64,000 bases of DNA from Auriscalpium vulgare. Taxonomy: Eukaryota; Basidiomycota; Agaricomycetes; Russulales; Auriscalpiaceae. The DNA lies in NCBI GenBank assembly GCA_019915015.1, contig JAHBBC010000009.1, positions 1,178,001-1,242,000 of the forward strand, written 5' to 3'. The translations under genes and the position numbers were made by a program. Numbering within the stretch: the stretch's first letter is position 1; the number at the start of each line of letters is the position of its first letter. The notes below the pieces were generated by a model. It saw nothing but the letters and a program-made list of their open reading frames with translations, made no database searches and was not told the DNA's origin. Shown in pieces: positions 21,808 to 33,741 of the stretch.

Positions 21808-24800
21808 CTAGTCCTCCTCTGACCTAGGTAAGTAAATATACTTCAGAATCGAAATCGCGTCAACAATCGTGATCACGCCCGAGCCGCCGCCAACCACGAG
21901 CTTCGTCCCGTTGATCGCAAATTTGTCCCCTCTGTTCGTCGCAGGCATGTACCACAGCATCTTCGCACCCGGACCAATGACCCACCCGTCCTGTGTGCCC
22001 ATGAACCACTGAAATGGGATCTCATTCGTTTTCTCCGTCTCGAGCCACTTGCGGCACATGGATGTGTGCGCCAGCTTGTCAATGGCCATGCCCGTCTTCA
22101 TCTCCCAGACCTTGACAATTCTGTCCCGCGCGCCGGACGTTGCGTACAGAGCATTTGGTGAGAATCCGACTGAGTTGATGGTGTCGTTGTGCCCGAGCAA
22201 CGGGTCGCCGATGGAATGGCCAGTCACTGCGTCCCAGACTCGGACTGTCTTGTCCTTTGAGCCGGACACGATCTTCGAGCCATCTGGGCTATATCCAACT
22301 GCAGTCACCCAGTCTGTGTGTCCAAGGATGGGCTCATTGATGGGTGTTCTGGCTGTTGCATCCCAGATCCGGATGGACTTGTCTCCGGATGCGGACACAA
22401 TCCGAGAGCTGTCTGGGGAAATGGCTACCCTGGTGACCCAGCTCTCATGTCCAATCAATGGCTGCCCAATGCATGCCCTGCTCTTGGCATCCCATATCCT
22501 AACTTTGCCAGCCCATGAACCTGACACTATGAATTTGCCATCTGAGCTCCATGCTACTGATTCTACCCATGCTGTATGACCAGCCAGAGGTTCTCCATCT
22601 GGGAGTGAAGTCGTGGTTGACCAGATTCTGATAGTTTTGTCATAAGCCCCAGATGCAATGAGAGCTCCATCAGGTGAAAAGACAACTGAGGTGACTTGGT
22701 CTGTGTGACCTGATAGCAGCACTCCCTCTAGTCCAGGTTTTGTTGCCAATGTCATATCCCAGAGCCTCAAGGTATTATCTTGGCTGGCAGAGACAATATG
22801 GGTCCCATCTGGAGTTATTGCCACAGCTGTGACAACACTAGTGTGTGCATCTTTCTGATCTCCTACAGTTATTGCATCATCCACATCCCAGACTCTTACA
22901 GTTCTGTCTGCACTACAGCTGGCAAATTGCTTCCCATCTGGAGAAAATGCAACACCACAGACCCATGCAGCATGTCCTGTTAGGTCTGGGCTCAACTGTG
23001 TTCTTTTGATAGCATCCCACAAAAGAATAATATGGTCATAAGACCCAGAGACTATCTTTGAGCCATCTGGTGAGAAATTCGCTGAGATGACTCTGCTAGT
23101 GTGACCCTTCAAAGGCTCTCCAATTTGATTTTGGGTTTCTGGATCCCAGAGACAAATGTTGCTATCCACACTTCCACTCAATATTTGTGACCCACTTGGG
23201 GACCATTCAACTGTAATGACTCTGAGTGTGTGCCCAATCATAGTTTTGCCAATTTGGGTCTGCAAATTAGAGTCCCAGATCCTCACAGTACAATCTTCAC
23301 TGCCTGAGACTATGAATCTCCCATCTGGTGAGACAGATACTGTGGTGACCATATCTGTATGCCCATGCATCGCCTTTCCAATTGATTTGCCTTCTTCAGG
23401 GGACCACATCATGACTGTAGTGTCTGCACTTCCAGAGGCTATGAATTTGCCTGTAGGGCTATATGCAATTTCTTGGATCCAATGTGTGTGTCCTGTCATA
23501 GGTTCACCAATTTGTGCTCCGGTTTTTGAATTCCAGATTCTAACTGTTTTATCTGGAGAGCATGTGGCAATGATAGAGCCATCTGGGCTATATTTGATAG
23601 CATTGACATTGTCTGTGTGTCCAGTGAAGGGCTGGCCAACTGTGGACCCAGTCCTCACATCCCATATGATGACTGATCTGTCCCATGATGCAGTTGCAAT
23701 TTGAGAGCCATCTGGGTGATATGCCAAAGCCCTGACACAATTTGTGTGGGCACCCTCATATATGGCCACACATGCAGTCCAAAATTTGGACACTCCAGAT
23801 GTAACAGCAAGTTTGTGGGGGAATTTCCCATCATAACTCTTCAGGAGAGTTTCCTCAAAGGGTGTAAAAGCCAGAGCGGAGATGTGCACATGCAAGGCAC
23901 TCTGCCTCATTGAAGTTCGGAACTCCTGCACAAACTGTTGGCCATCCTGGATGAGAAGGATCAGACTATCATCCTTCGCAGGTTGCTAGACGCAGCAATT
24001 ATGAGTGGCCGAACTAGCAGTTGCATCGGAAGCTGCGCACCTTGTTTAACCACTTTTCAATCTGGATCAGCGACGAGTAGCTGCTCCTCTCCAGCAGGCC
24101 AAGTAAGCTGAGAGCTTCAAGCCAGTTGAGCAAATTATTGGAGATGAAGCTCTTGACGAGACCATAGAGCTCAAGGTCGCCGTCGCCCGCCCGGGAGACG
24201 TGATCGGCCCAGAACTGGCAGGCATAGCGCACATGCAGAGGAAGGTACTTGTCGAGGCGCTCGGTGAGGTCCGCAATGTCGGAATTAAGCTCTGAGCTGT
24301 CGCGGAGGCGGCAGATATTGATCCGGAGAGTCTCTTGCAAATGCTCGAGGCAACGTTTCGCCAGAAGCAAGTCGTAGGTTGGCTCATTGATGAGGAACTG
24401 GATGTCAACGCAGCGCTCCGGATTCGTGATGAAATCGGCGAAGGAGGGATGGATGACGCGCAGTGGTTTCAGAGGTGCCTTGTCCCAGTCGGGGATGAAG
24501 ATTACAGTTTGGAGCTTTGCGATGGCCTCGTAAATGATGTCGTGCAGCTTCTTCGGCTTCAAGTGGTCCCCGAGCTTCAGCAACGCGCCGAGGACGGACG
24601 GGGACAGAGGGCTCCGGCTCGCGATGATTGCGCCAATGATAGCCAGGCGCTTCGGAGGGATCCGCGCGGGGTAAGCCTGACGCAGGACTTGAAGATAGAG
24701 ATTGTCGAGTAGCAGGGAGGGAGGCGGCGACGAGCCGGGAGAAGAGATGGGTGGTAGGTCTTGAAGAAGAAGGCTCAGCTGCTCGACGGGATCGTCGGCC

Positions 24801-27053
24801 ATTGGGTCCTCGATGAAGCGCACTGCCGTCGATGCCCAGATGAAGAGTCCGGCTGCACGTTTCACCAGCGTGCGAAGCGTGTCGATACCAGGCCAACCCG
24901 AGAAGCAACTCGCAGGGTAGCGCGGGGTAAGCTTCTCAAAGGACTGCGTGAAGAAATGCTTGATGTCGCCGTCGATGCTGTGAGAGGAGAAGTCACTTAG
25001 GGGGAAGGGGTGGACGATGGAGGAGACGCTGAGCAAGCTCTTGATATCAGGCTCCGCTCGACACGCGACAAAGAAGCGACACATAACGGGCAGATTGCCA
25101 AGCTGCCCGATCAGTGCCAGCAGGCGCTCGCGCTGGTTATCGTCGGTCGTGCACTCGTCGAGGCCATCCAATACGAAAACGAGGGGCGTGTTCGGGTCTA
25201 GTTGCTGCTGAATGGAGGCGAGCGGCTTTCGAAACAGGATGTGGAACTGGTTTGCTGCGGAATGGAACACCTCGCGGTTGCGGCTGAACTCCTCGAAGAT
25301 AGCGCTCGCGAGGAGAGGATGGCGGTTTGCGAGCTGGTATGCAAGCGTACTGAAGACTGTGTCTGAGCGGCGCCGCTCAGCGATGTCACGCGAGAAAAAG
25401 AACGAGCCGCCGAGGACTCCCATGTCGTCGAGCGCGCTGGCCAGAGTGTGCGCTATCGCAGACTTGCCCTCGCCTCCGAGGCCGTGCAGCCAGAACACGC
25501 GATGCTGTCCGGGGCGGACATCCGTGGCCCACTGGAGCACGAGATCGACGACTTCTTGCCGGGTGCCGGGCAGGCAGCAGCATGCCCGATCGTACCCAGC
25601 CTCAACGCGGGGTAACTCCTTCAGGATATCGAAGTTGCCTGGGGCTGTGCGTTAGCGTATCACCGGCGATATGTGACGCTAATACGTACGAGCCGTCTCC
25701 ATGTTTTCGACCTTTTGAAAGGTTCGAATCTGCAATGTGAGTGACAAATCGCCTCGCAGCGTGGCGAGCTTCTTCTGACATTCTTGGATCCGGGTCTTCA
25801 CGTCCATAAAAGATGTCTGTACGCTGCGAGCTAAGACAAATCGTCAAAAGCAGGTCACAAACGATCTTCATGACGATCATACGCACTCAGCAGCCCGTGC
25901 TCCATGCACTCGTCTATGAGCACAGCGCCTTCGACTACTAGCTGGCCCACTTCGCGGACTACGTCGTTCTTGCCTTCGATCTTCTTCAGCTCGACACACT
26001 CCTTCGCAAACGCCAGCATGTTGCACAGCTGGATCGATAGTTCGGTGAGCGACTTGTCCTCTTCGACTTGATTCCGCAGAGCCTAGGTCCCGGAGACGCG
26101 TCAGCCAACTGGTGATGTACTGCGGTGAGGCGCAGATGGTACGCACCCGGTAGGTGCAGGACAGAAGCGTCCAGCCTGCTTTGAAAGCCGGATGAACCTT
26201 AAGGTCGTCAGCACATGCTAGCCAGACGAGTACGTTTTAGCTTACGTCTGCGATACCGTCCACCAGTTTTACCACGACGTCCAAACACTTCAGCGCTGTG
26301 GCCAAGGCTTGAATACCGCTGGTCGCCCCCGCTAAACCACTGGCTGTGCGTCGCATGTTGGTCACAGACGTGCCATCGGCAGCGGACTCCGCTACGGTAG
26401 TAAGCAACATCGAGTTCTTGTTGCCCGGCGAGAGGCGCGTGAGTGACGCCTCGGCGTGGTTGAGTTGTTCTGCCGCTGCGGAAAGACCCAAGTCGTCGAT
26501 GGATGGTGCCCCGGCCTCGTCCACCGTCAAGACGATCTTCATAGATGCGTTCGTTTCGGTCAGTGACAGCGTCGCCTCTGCAACTGCATCAGCCTGGGAA
26601 GCCACGACGTGCGTCTGAGCTTACCTCCTAGGATCAATGTAGCGAACTTCCCCGACGTGGTACCAAGGATGCGATCCTGCTTGCGGCCCCACTTGGTTGT
26701 ACGCTTTCGATGAACCTCAATCTTGATCTCGGCAGAGGGTCGCACAATCCTGCCGAGGGTGCTGAGAACTCTTCAGATGCAGGGAGGGAGCGACAGCGAC
26801 TTACAATGCGACAGCTTCTGTCAGATTCCATTTCGGGTTCTGATATTCGCTGACGATGTTGCTTTTCCAGACCTCGGATCCGTCGACTTGTACTTGGACG
26901 AACGTGTCGGCTGATTCTCCCTTCAACCGAGTGAGACCAGAGACCTCGACGGCTGTAAATATTATGTCAAATACAAGCAAGACGTTTAGTTCGTGAACTT
27001 GCCTTTCAGAAGCGCAGTTATCAGTGACCCATCTTCGCTGGATCTCTTGAGCT
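21808..27053 (-). CDS. NLR-type receptor: C2-like domain, NACHT NTPase, 13 WD40 repeats
   Basis: Reading from 27,053 down: KRSSEDGSLITALL, then a C2-like domain (VEVSGLTRL, ADTFVQVQVDG, SEYQNPKWNLTEAVALIVRP, KIEVHRKRTTKWGRKQDRIL); a helical region (26,605-25,690); a NACHT module with Walker A GLGGEGKS (near 25,470) and Walker B LVFVLDGLDEC (near 25,170); helices to 24,041; and a WD40 exon, 23,985-21,808. I count 13 GH...WD units, enough for about two propellers. The intron 24,040-23,986 joins LNK to QPAKDD. The C2 region uses a GC-AG intron (27,002-26,953). Fungal NACHT-WD40 proteins act in non-self recognition and regulated cell death. The start codon is unresolved; no frame break is seen in the NACHT and WD40 exons. 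Confidence 0.85.
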
Positions 27054-27884
27054 TAGGCCTTTAGAACATCCTAGTCAGCACAATCTCATCAAATGCACGC
27101 GAGGGGCGCACAACATGCTCGCCGTCCCGATTGGAAACTTCTTCGAACTCGCTGGGCTTGTTGCGGCCATGCTTGAGGAGCTCATTGGAGCCGTCGGACG
27201 GGGATGGTTGGCTCAGAGGTGGTAAACCTCAAGGACAGTTTTCAAAGGCCACCGCTGTCGTGATAGTGTAAGCCAAGTTGCAACAGCATCTAGGTGCTAT
27301 GACTCCCCTCTGCTCCTGAGCTGATTTAGCGCGCCGAAACACATAATGGCCTGGATGGTTCCAGCTTGGTGCACCAGTTTGGAGAGTACACGTTGCCGTT
27401 GGCTCCCAGATCAGTGCGAAGGCGCAATCTGTATGGGATGTACCTTCTTCGAAGACATCAATTATATTGGGCGCGCATCACAAGCCTGAGCCTGTCGACG
27501 AACCCTTCGGCAATTTCCAGCCACACAAGCGCCGCACATGGAGTGTTCAGGCAGATGGGCCCAGTAACGTTATGAAGGTGAAATCAAGATGAAATGGACA
27601 ATTTCAAGTGTTCAGCGATTTAAAGCAGGGCATGTCGCGGTGAGAGCGTACTACTAGTACTACTACACCGCCAACTGGACCTGATATGTGAGGGTTGCTT
27701 GCGCACAGCGCTGTACAGAGCTCAGTGGGAAATATCGGCAAGATCCGATTTTGAGACCTGTAAGATGCCGCGTCGTCAGCCTGCGAGAGATATCACCGTG
27801 AGCCCTCAATGAGACCCCCTTGATATCTGTGTGCTATCCAGACGAAGCCTTGCAAAATCACAGGTGTCTTGCTGATCACTGACG
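27054..27884. other. Spacer upstream of the NLR
   Basis: The minus strand at about 27,230-27,065 has one protein-like open stretch (NELLKHGRNKPSEFEEVSNR, FDEIVLTRMF then stop) without a start. It could be an upstream NLR exon or the end of a lost gene. The rest shows nothing I can support. Confidence 0.3.
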
Positions 27885-28834
27885 ATGAGTGCCATTTCGG
27901 TAACCGTGACGGTCACCGACTTGGCCTCCGCTCCTCATGTCATCGCTATACGGGGACTTCTGTCAAGATGACACGGCTACTGGAGCTCCAACCACAAGTC
28001 AACAAGCACGACTGCCACGCACGGCAGCAATCCGAGCCCGCGATCTGGCATCAGGGTATGTGCATAACCGTGCTCACGTTGTGCACGGCTGACCTCCAGC
28101 TGGTCCTCAGGTTCTACGCACCGGGCGGCGCACTAGACTCGCAAACCAGTGAGACACAGCACATTGTCGGGCTCGTCGGATCGCAGAATGCATACGCCGG
28201 TACGTCTTGCGCGATTGTTGCAAATGAGAATGATACTCAAACTTGACCAGTCTCCGAGCCAAGCTCCGAGGCAGATGAGTTGGAGCTGGAGCTCAGAGAT
28301 GTCCCGCCCTCAAGCTGTGATGTGTCCCGAGAATCGGAGGCGCCCTTTTACCGAGAAGAGTGGCTCGCATGCTACGATCGCATGGTACAGCTCGAACAAG
28401 TGATCCTCAGCCGCGGCGAACTTCTTCCGCCATACAGCGGAGTCGGGTTGTCGGAGGTGCGCTCCGATCCTCCTCGCATGCGCGAATGGTGCACGCCTGC
28501 CCCGGCAATGCGTACGTCACTCTCATTCTTCACAAACACCTTAGCTTACCGTACTTATCCTGCAGGCTCTCGGACACCATCACCGGCATTCATAGATGAT
28601 CATATTTTGGCAGCTAGCCCGTCTGAACGCGGCCGTGCCTCGAGCAGCGGACCTTCTCGAGAGGCATCAACAGCCCGTGTTCGCCGGCGTAGCACACCTG
28701 AAAGCCGCAGCCGCAGAGAGAAATCACGCCGTTTGCATGGCTTGCTTGAAGGCGCGTCGTTGGCAGAGCGGCAGTTTGTCGCAGATGTTTTCAGTTGCAT
28801 ACATGTATTCTCAGATGACGAAGAAGAAGATTGA
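27885..28834 (+). CDS. Unrecognised spliced gene
   Basis: A likely start at 27885 gives MSAISVTVTVTDLASAPHVI. Later exons read LVLRFYAPGGALDSQTSETQ to HIVGLVGSQNAYA, an intron with GTACGT (28,201) ending CAG near 28,250, then SEPSSEADELELELRD and EEWLACYDRMVQLEQVILSR. Next is RGELLPPYSGVGLSEVRSDP, another short intron near 28,515-28,566, and a Ser/Arg-rich tail ending SDDEEED at 28834. The last exon is the best supported. The internal boundaries between 27,950 and 28,090 are not resolved. I see no domain I can name. The tail has nuclear-protein character (SRSRREKSRR). It lies downstream of and convergent with the 28.9-33.5 kb gene, whose stop is only about 80 bp away. Confidence 0.5.
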
Positions 28835-28912
28835 AAATGCATAGTAATTCCACAGCTCCGTGTTTAAGCCAACACACTGAATGAATACAAACAGCACAAT
28901 TTCGAGAATTGG

Positions 28913-31900
28913 TCACCGCGTGGGTGAGACCGGCGCATCGACGGACATGACATCTATCTGCGGATTCAGTGCCAGCGATGCAGCCTGGCCGCCCCCAGAG
29001 CCTGTCGTGCCACCTTCCTTCGCCGCCTTCTTCTTTGCTCTCGTCTCCGCACTTTTGGCCTGGGTCTGAGCGCGCTTGGCTGGCCCGGTGACTCGAAGTT
29101 GCGCCGCGATGTCGTTATGTGACGTGGCTCGATCTTGCAGATATCGACGTGGGGCAGTGAGAGCTCGGGGTAGCGAATCACGAAGTACGGCCGCGTTATG
29201 AATGCCGTGCATATTGATGATGTACAAGTCATCGTCGCTGTGCTGAGTGCGTTGTTCGAGGAGGGTTGTGTTGTGGCGCTCCTGACGCATGGGCCGTGTA
29301 TTTGTTGCCAGACAGCCGCCCGAAATACAATCGTGCTGAGCATTGAATATGAACAGTATATCCTGCTCTCATGACAAATATCAGCATGAGTTGAATAAAG
29401 TAAATGCGGAGGTCGTACATTTGGTGCAACAATGCAAACTGAGCCGGAGTCCAAGGGAACACTCGGGCGTGTTAGGACGGGCATATCCAACGTGCTGTGA
29501 AGCTGATCTGGCACGGAAAATACCTCGATAATGACCTTGGCACCCGTCGTTGATTTTGTGTTTTCGCCGGGAGCTACTATCTGGAAAATTCGACCAACGC
29601 GCACTCCTTGCTTCTCCTGCGTCATGTTCATCAGATTATCCCACTCCGTATGATATATATGCAGGCACGTACTTCCGGTGCACCTCCGTTGCTCAGCTCT
29701 GCGTCCTCACTTCCCCGGAAGAACACCCAAGATGCCGGACGACAGATATCCTTTGCACGCGACACAATGCTTTTGCAGCACCGCAAACTTCCTGGCAAAG
29801 CAGCTGCGAGCTCGTCCCTCTCGCGCATTGACAGCCTGAGTGAGCTGGACAGCGTTGACCAGCTCGATATTTTTTGCTTCTTTTGCGAGAGCAGCATCAC
29901 CTTTCCTATCAAATTTTATGTCAGCATTGCGCGGCTTTGCGGGCACGCACAGGGGCATACCAGCAGTGATATGTGCCAGATTGACCCATCCGAGACGTCG
30001 CTGAAGGCCGGCATTCCGAGCTAAGAAATTCCGGACCTCTTCACCGGCACGGATGAAGCTCGTAGACTCTGACTTCGGATCTCTCCACCATCCGCCGCTA
30101 ACCTGATGCTTGAAGCGTTCCATATCCGCCAACGTCAGGGCAATATCTCGGCTGGGTGCTGCATGGTTAGAAAGTACACTGCACATGCGGAAGATTGCGT
30201 TCCAGCATTCGAAGCCCTCCGTTGAGTACAGAATTGCGGGGCCAAATCGACGGATGTCGGGGACAAGATACGTGAGGATATGTAGCTTTGGTTTGTCGAT
30301 AATACGGGAAGGATCAATCAGCGCCCAGAGGTCAAGAACGTTGTCAATCAGAATCTGTAAGTCGCTCTGACGGTGATACAATTAGTTGATCGAAGGCTTT
30401 CAATTGCAAAGGATTACCGTACCAAATAAATGTCCATGTTCGTGATGGTATGATACCAAAGCAGCGCGCCGAGCTGACCTGTTGCTTTCCACAGACTGAA
30501 CACGTGCGGCGGGCACATGTCGTGCACTTGAAACACTGCCAGCTGCTGCAGCATCTTGAAGTGCTTGCCAATTAAGGCGTTCTTGTACTGCATGACATAC
30601 GAAGCGCGCACGGGAGCAACAGACAGCCCGTCGATAGATGCTGATTGGAGCCGACTCACAAATTGGTCCTCTTGTTTCTTTTCCCATGGCTTATGCGATA
30701 GATACCAGACATACTTATCCTGCCCAAGGAGATATGTATGCAGTATTTCACATGGTGTGTCCCGATGAACATCAAGATCTGTGCATATCTTTTCAGTGAG
30801 CAAGCCACAATGAGATGCCGTCTTTGAACTCACCGACAACGCTGAGAAGCGGATTGTAGTGATCACCTGGGCGAAGTTCTCGTCGTAGAGCTGCCAAAGA
30901 ACAGTCAGTTTGATATATTGTGCGCCGATATATCTCAGGTCCTCACGAGAGTCGGCATCAAGCGCTTCATACCGATGCGACGGCTGTGTTGGGAGCCAGC
31001 GAAGAAGCTCGTCCTGGATATCCCGGACAATCTTGCGCTTCACCTCGGCCCGTGCATCTCCTTTCAAAGTTCGCAGGCGCAGGCGCGGATCCTGCGTCAA
31101 CGGATTGGAGAGTCGTACGGCTTGCTGTTCTCGAGCTCTGACGATGAGCTTGTTGATCCAGTGCTGCGCTATTTTGTCCTTGACTCCGGTGGCTGTCTGG
31201 AGCTTGTCGACTGCTTCTTGAACACCAAGTGCAGCTGTCGTCAGCTGCATCTGAATAGCTGCGACTGTGTCGGCGGCTGAACGTGGAGGTCCAGGCTGGG
31301 TTGTCACGAGTCATAAGCAATGGGTATGAAGTAAATCAACAGAACTACACACCTCAAATAATGAGGCATACCCTTCGTTGCTTTCTTTATGCTCTCGCGC
31401 TCCTCCGACGTTACAACGGCGGCAATATTTATTGCCGTGCATACCGATGTGTGAGCACAGCTCGGACGCTTGAGGATTGTCGGCGGCGACAAGATGAGCG
31501 ATGATGTTGAACAGTATCTCCATTTTGAGTTTGCAATCGAACGCAGAATGGAAACGCTCTGGGCCACTGATTTATTTAGAACGTTATTCATAGGCTGCCG
31601 GAATATATTGTAGGCACGTACATGTCATCCGCTAAGGCCGCCATTTGTTCCAGCGAGTCGGCATAAGGAGAGGTCGCGCAGAAGCGCGTGAAGTACTCCT
31701 GGGCAAGCTTCTGATGAGGGATGTTACCGTTGACCAGGTACACATTCAGGTGCGGATTGAATTGCTTTGTGACATTGCCCGACACGTCGTCACTCCACGG
31801 GACCAGGTGTAGCGTGAAAACTGGCCGCCCTGAAGCTATCGCGCGCACAGGATGTGGCATTCGTGTAGACCAAGCATTAGAGCGAGCTAAACTCAGATAG

Positions 31901-33538
31901 GATTTAGTTCCGGACTTTCAGGTACAGTAGACGTGAACATACGGGAGAGATTGACATCATATTGGGCCGCAATATCCAGCCAATTTGACTGCAGCTCGGC
32001 TGCTCGAACCTGGCGTGAACTTTCATTATCGCGCACGGAGAAACAGCCTGACTGCAGCGGCAGAATTAGCAAGCGGCACGCAGCTACAACAGTTCAGATG
32101 GTACGCACGATCGCCTCTCTGTCAACATCATATATGTCCGCATGGTCTTCCCCGTCTTTGCAAAACCATCGGATGGGTATCACAAACTCGCCGCTTTGCA
32201 AGTGAGCCAACTCGTCAACATAATAGTGCCGGTGCGGTGCACGCTCCCAGTCTGCCCACATTGGCGCAACATTGTGAGCGTCCGGCTCTCGAGCCCACTT
32301 GCCGGCCTGCCACGCCTCGGATATCGAATCTGTGATCTCAGGATACAGCTGTATGTGCTCTCGGACAAGAGGGTTAGCCCAGTCCTGGAGGTATATTTCA
32401 GCTTGCCTGTTTCAATGACGTCTCGAATCACGTACGAGGGCCAGCAATGTGCTGGGAGGATTCATATAGAAGTGGTTCTCCATCGCCGACACATGGGAAC
32501 AGGTGCGGATATTGACAGCATTGAGAAGTTCGGCTTGCTTTGCGCGAAGAGCGTGGAACGATGGGACATTTGGTGTGCCACACTCGCGCATCACCCATAT
32601 AAATGTCTTCAGATGATCGTCGGAGAGGCGGAGTCGTGGTAAGTTATCTAAAAGGTCTAACATGAACATCTGAAGCAAATTATCGGTCAGCCTTCCAGTA
32701 GGACCTGCAAAGCGAGTGGCCACATACCGTCTTCGATCCATGAGGAGCCCACTCAGGGCCGGCGTCGGCTGCTCCGTCTTCCGGCATGTTTCCACCAACG
32801 TCTTCATCGCTATCACTTCCTTGATCAATTCCTGTCACTGGTGAGCATCTGGTACCGATTGTCGGATAGACTCGGACTGACCAAGTGTTCGCATTTCAGC
32901 AACGACGTCGGCGACAGTTGCATCGTTGCTGAACGCGTCATCGCGGTCATCAACTCGACCCTCCAAAGACGTGACTCGATCACCCAAGCCATCGGCAAGG
33001 AAAGTATGCTCATAGAGGGCGAGGTCATCAATCTGCGAGTGGATTTGAAGGTGGGTCTGTTGCTGAGCTTCGAGAGGGTTTGGTCCAGCGCTGAAGAAGA
33101 TTTTGTTCCCACCAGCGTCAAAGAAGCCGTCGCCAAAGATGTCCACGGCGTCAAATGGGGTTTCCCATGCGCTCTTTGAACCACCATCATCACCATCGCT
33201 GTCGCTATCAGACAGTGCGAACTGGTCTGCCAGATTCAACATCGCAGCACTGGCATCGCTCGGACCAGCGGTAGGCTTGTGGCCAATCGGATGGGTCCTG
33301 GTCGCATCCAGAGGTACGTTGCTGAGCCCCGCTGTGTGCTTTTTGGAGCTAATATGCTTTTTCAGCCCTTGCTTGTGTATGCTAACGTGCCCGAAAGGTG
33401 AGGCCGCAGTGCAGGAGAGGCAGACGACATGTGTCGTGTTGTCCGGATCATCGTGAAATCCTGGGGTGACGTTAGATTGACCAGGATCGCAATGGAGCAC
33501 TCACCATCTGCTCGAACGGCCGTCCTCGAGGGTGCCAT
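28913..33538 (-). CDS. Large spliced transposase-like protein with N-terminal C2H2/BED-like finger
   Basis: The ATG at 33538 opens MAPSRTAVRAD. A GTGAGT intron leads to a C2H2/BED-like finger, CLSC...HKQGLKKHISSKKH, then acidic linkers. Further exons in order: FMLDLLDNLPRLRLSDDHLK, IPSFHALR-like text, RPVFTLHLVPWSDDVSGN, FNPHLNVYLVNGNIPHQKLA, ELCSHIGMHGNKYCRRCNVG, DTPCEILHTYLLGQDKYVWY, LIGKHFKMLQQLAVFQVHD, FGPAILYSTEGFECWNAIFR, ERFKHQVSGGWW and a C-terminus ending SVDAPVSPTR at 28913. The protein belongs to a family I know as a common, usually unnamed, agaricomycete repeat family. The Asp-rich block followed by a CxxC knuckle resembles CACTA/Tnp2-type transposases, but that assignment is inference. 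I did not find terminal repeats. Exon ends are approximate. Confidence 0.6.
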
Positions 33539-33741
33539 GGAGCAGTCTCAGATCTTAAAGGTATGCTTGCCTTGGTGCATCCGATTCCGAGTGGCAACTT
33601 GTGCTTGACTCACGTGCGCGGACTCCTGCACGATTATTTTCACAGTTCAGTCGTCTCCAAGTCCCTCACCCTTCACTTTGCACCGGCATCACCGCTGTGT
33701 GGTGCCTCCCACATTCCTTATATCCATCACCGTCTTTAACA
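33539..33741. promoter_or_regulatory. Putative bidirectional promoter
   Basis: 203 bp between the start codons of the minus gene (33538) and the plus gene (33742). Both genes read outward from it. CT-rich stretches lie near the plus-strand start; no clear TATA box is visible. Confidence 0.5.

Noticed and set aside
22049..23704. Long antisense frames opposite the WD40 exon
   Set aside because: Shadows of a repetitive coding exon; the WD40 protein on the minus strand explains the openness.
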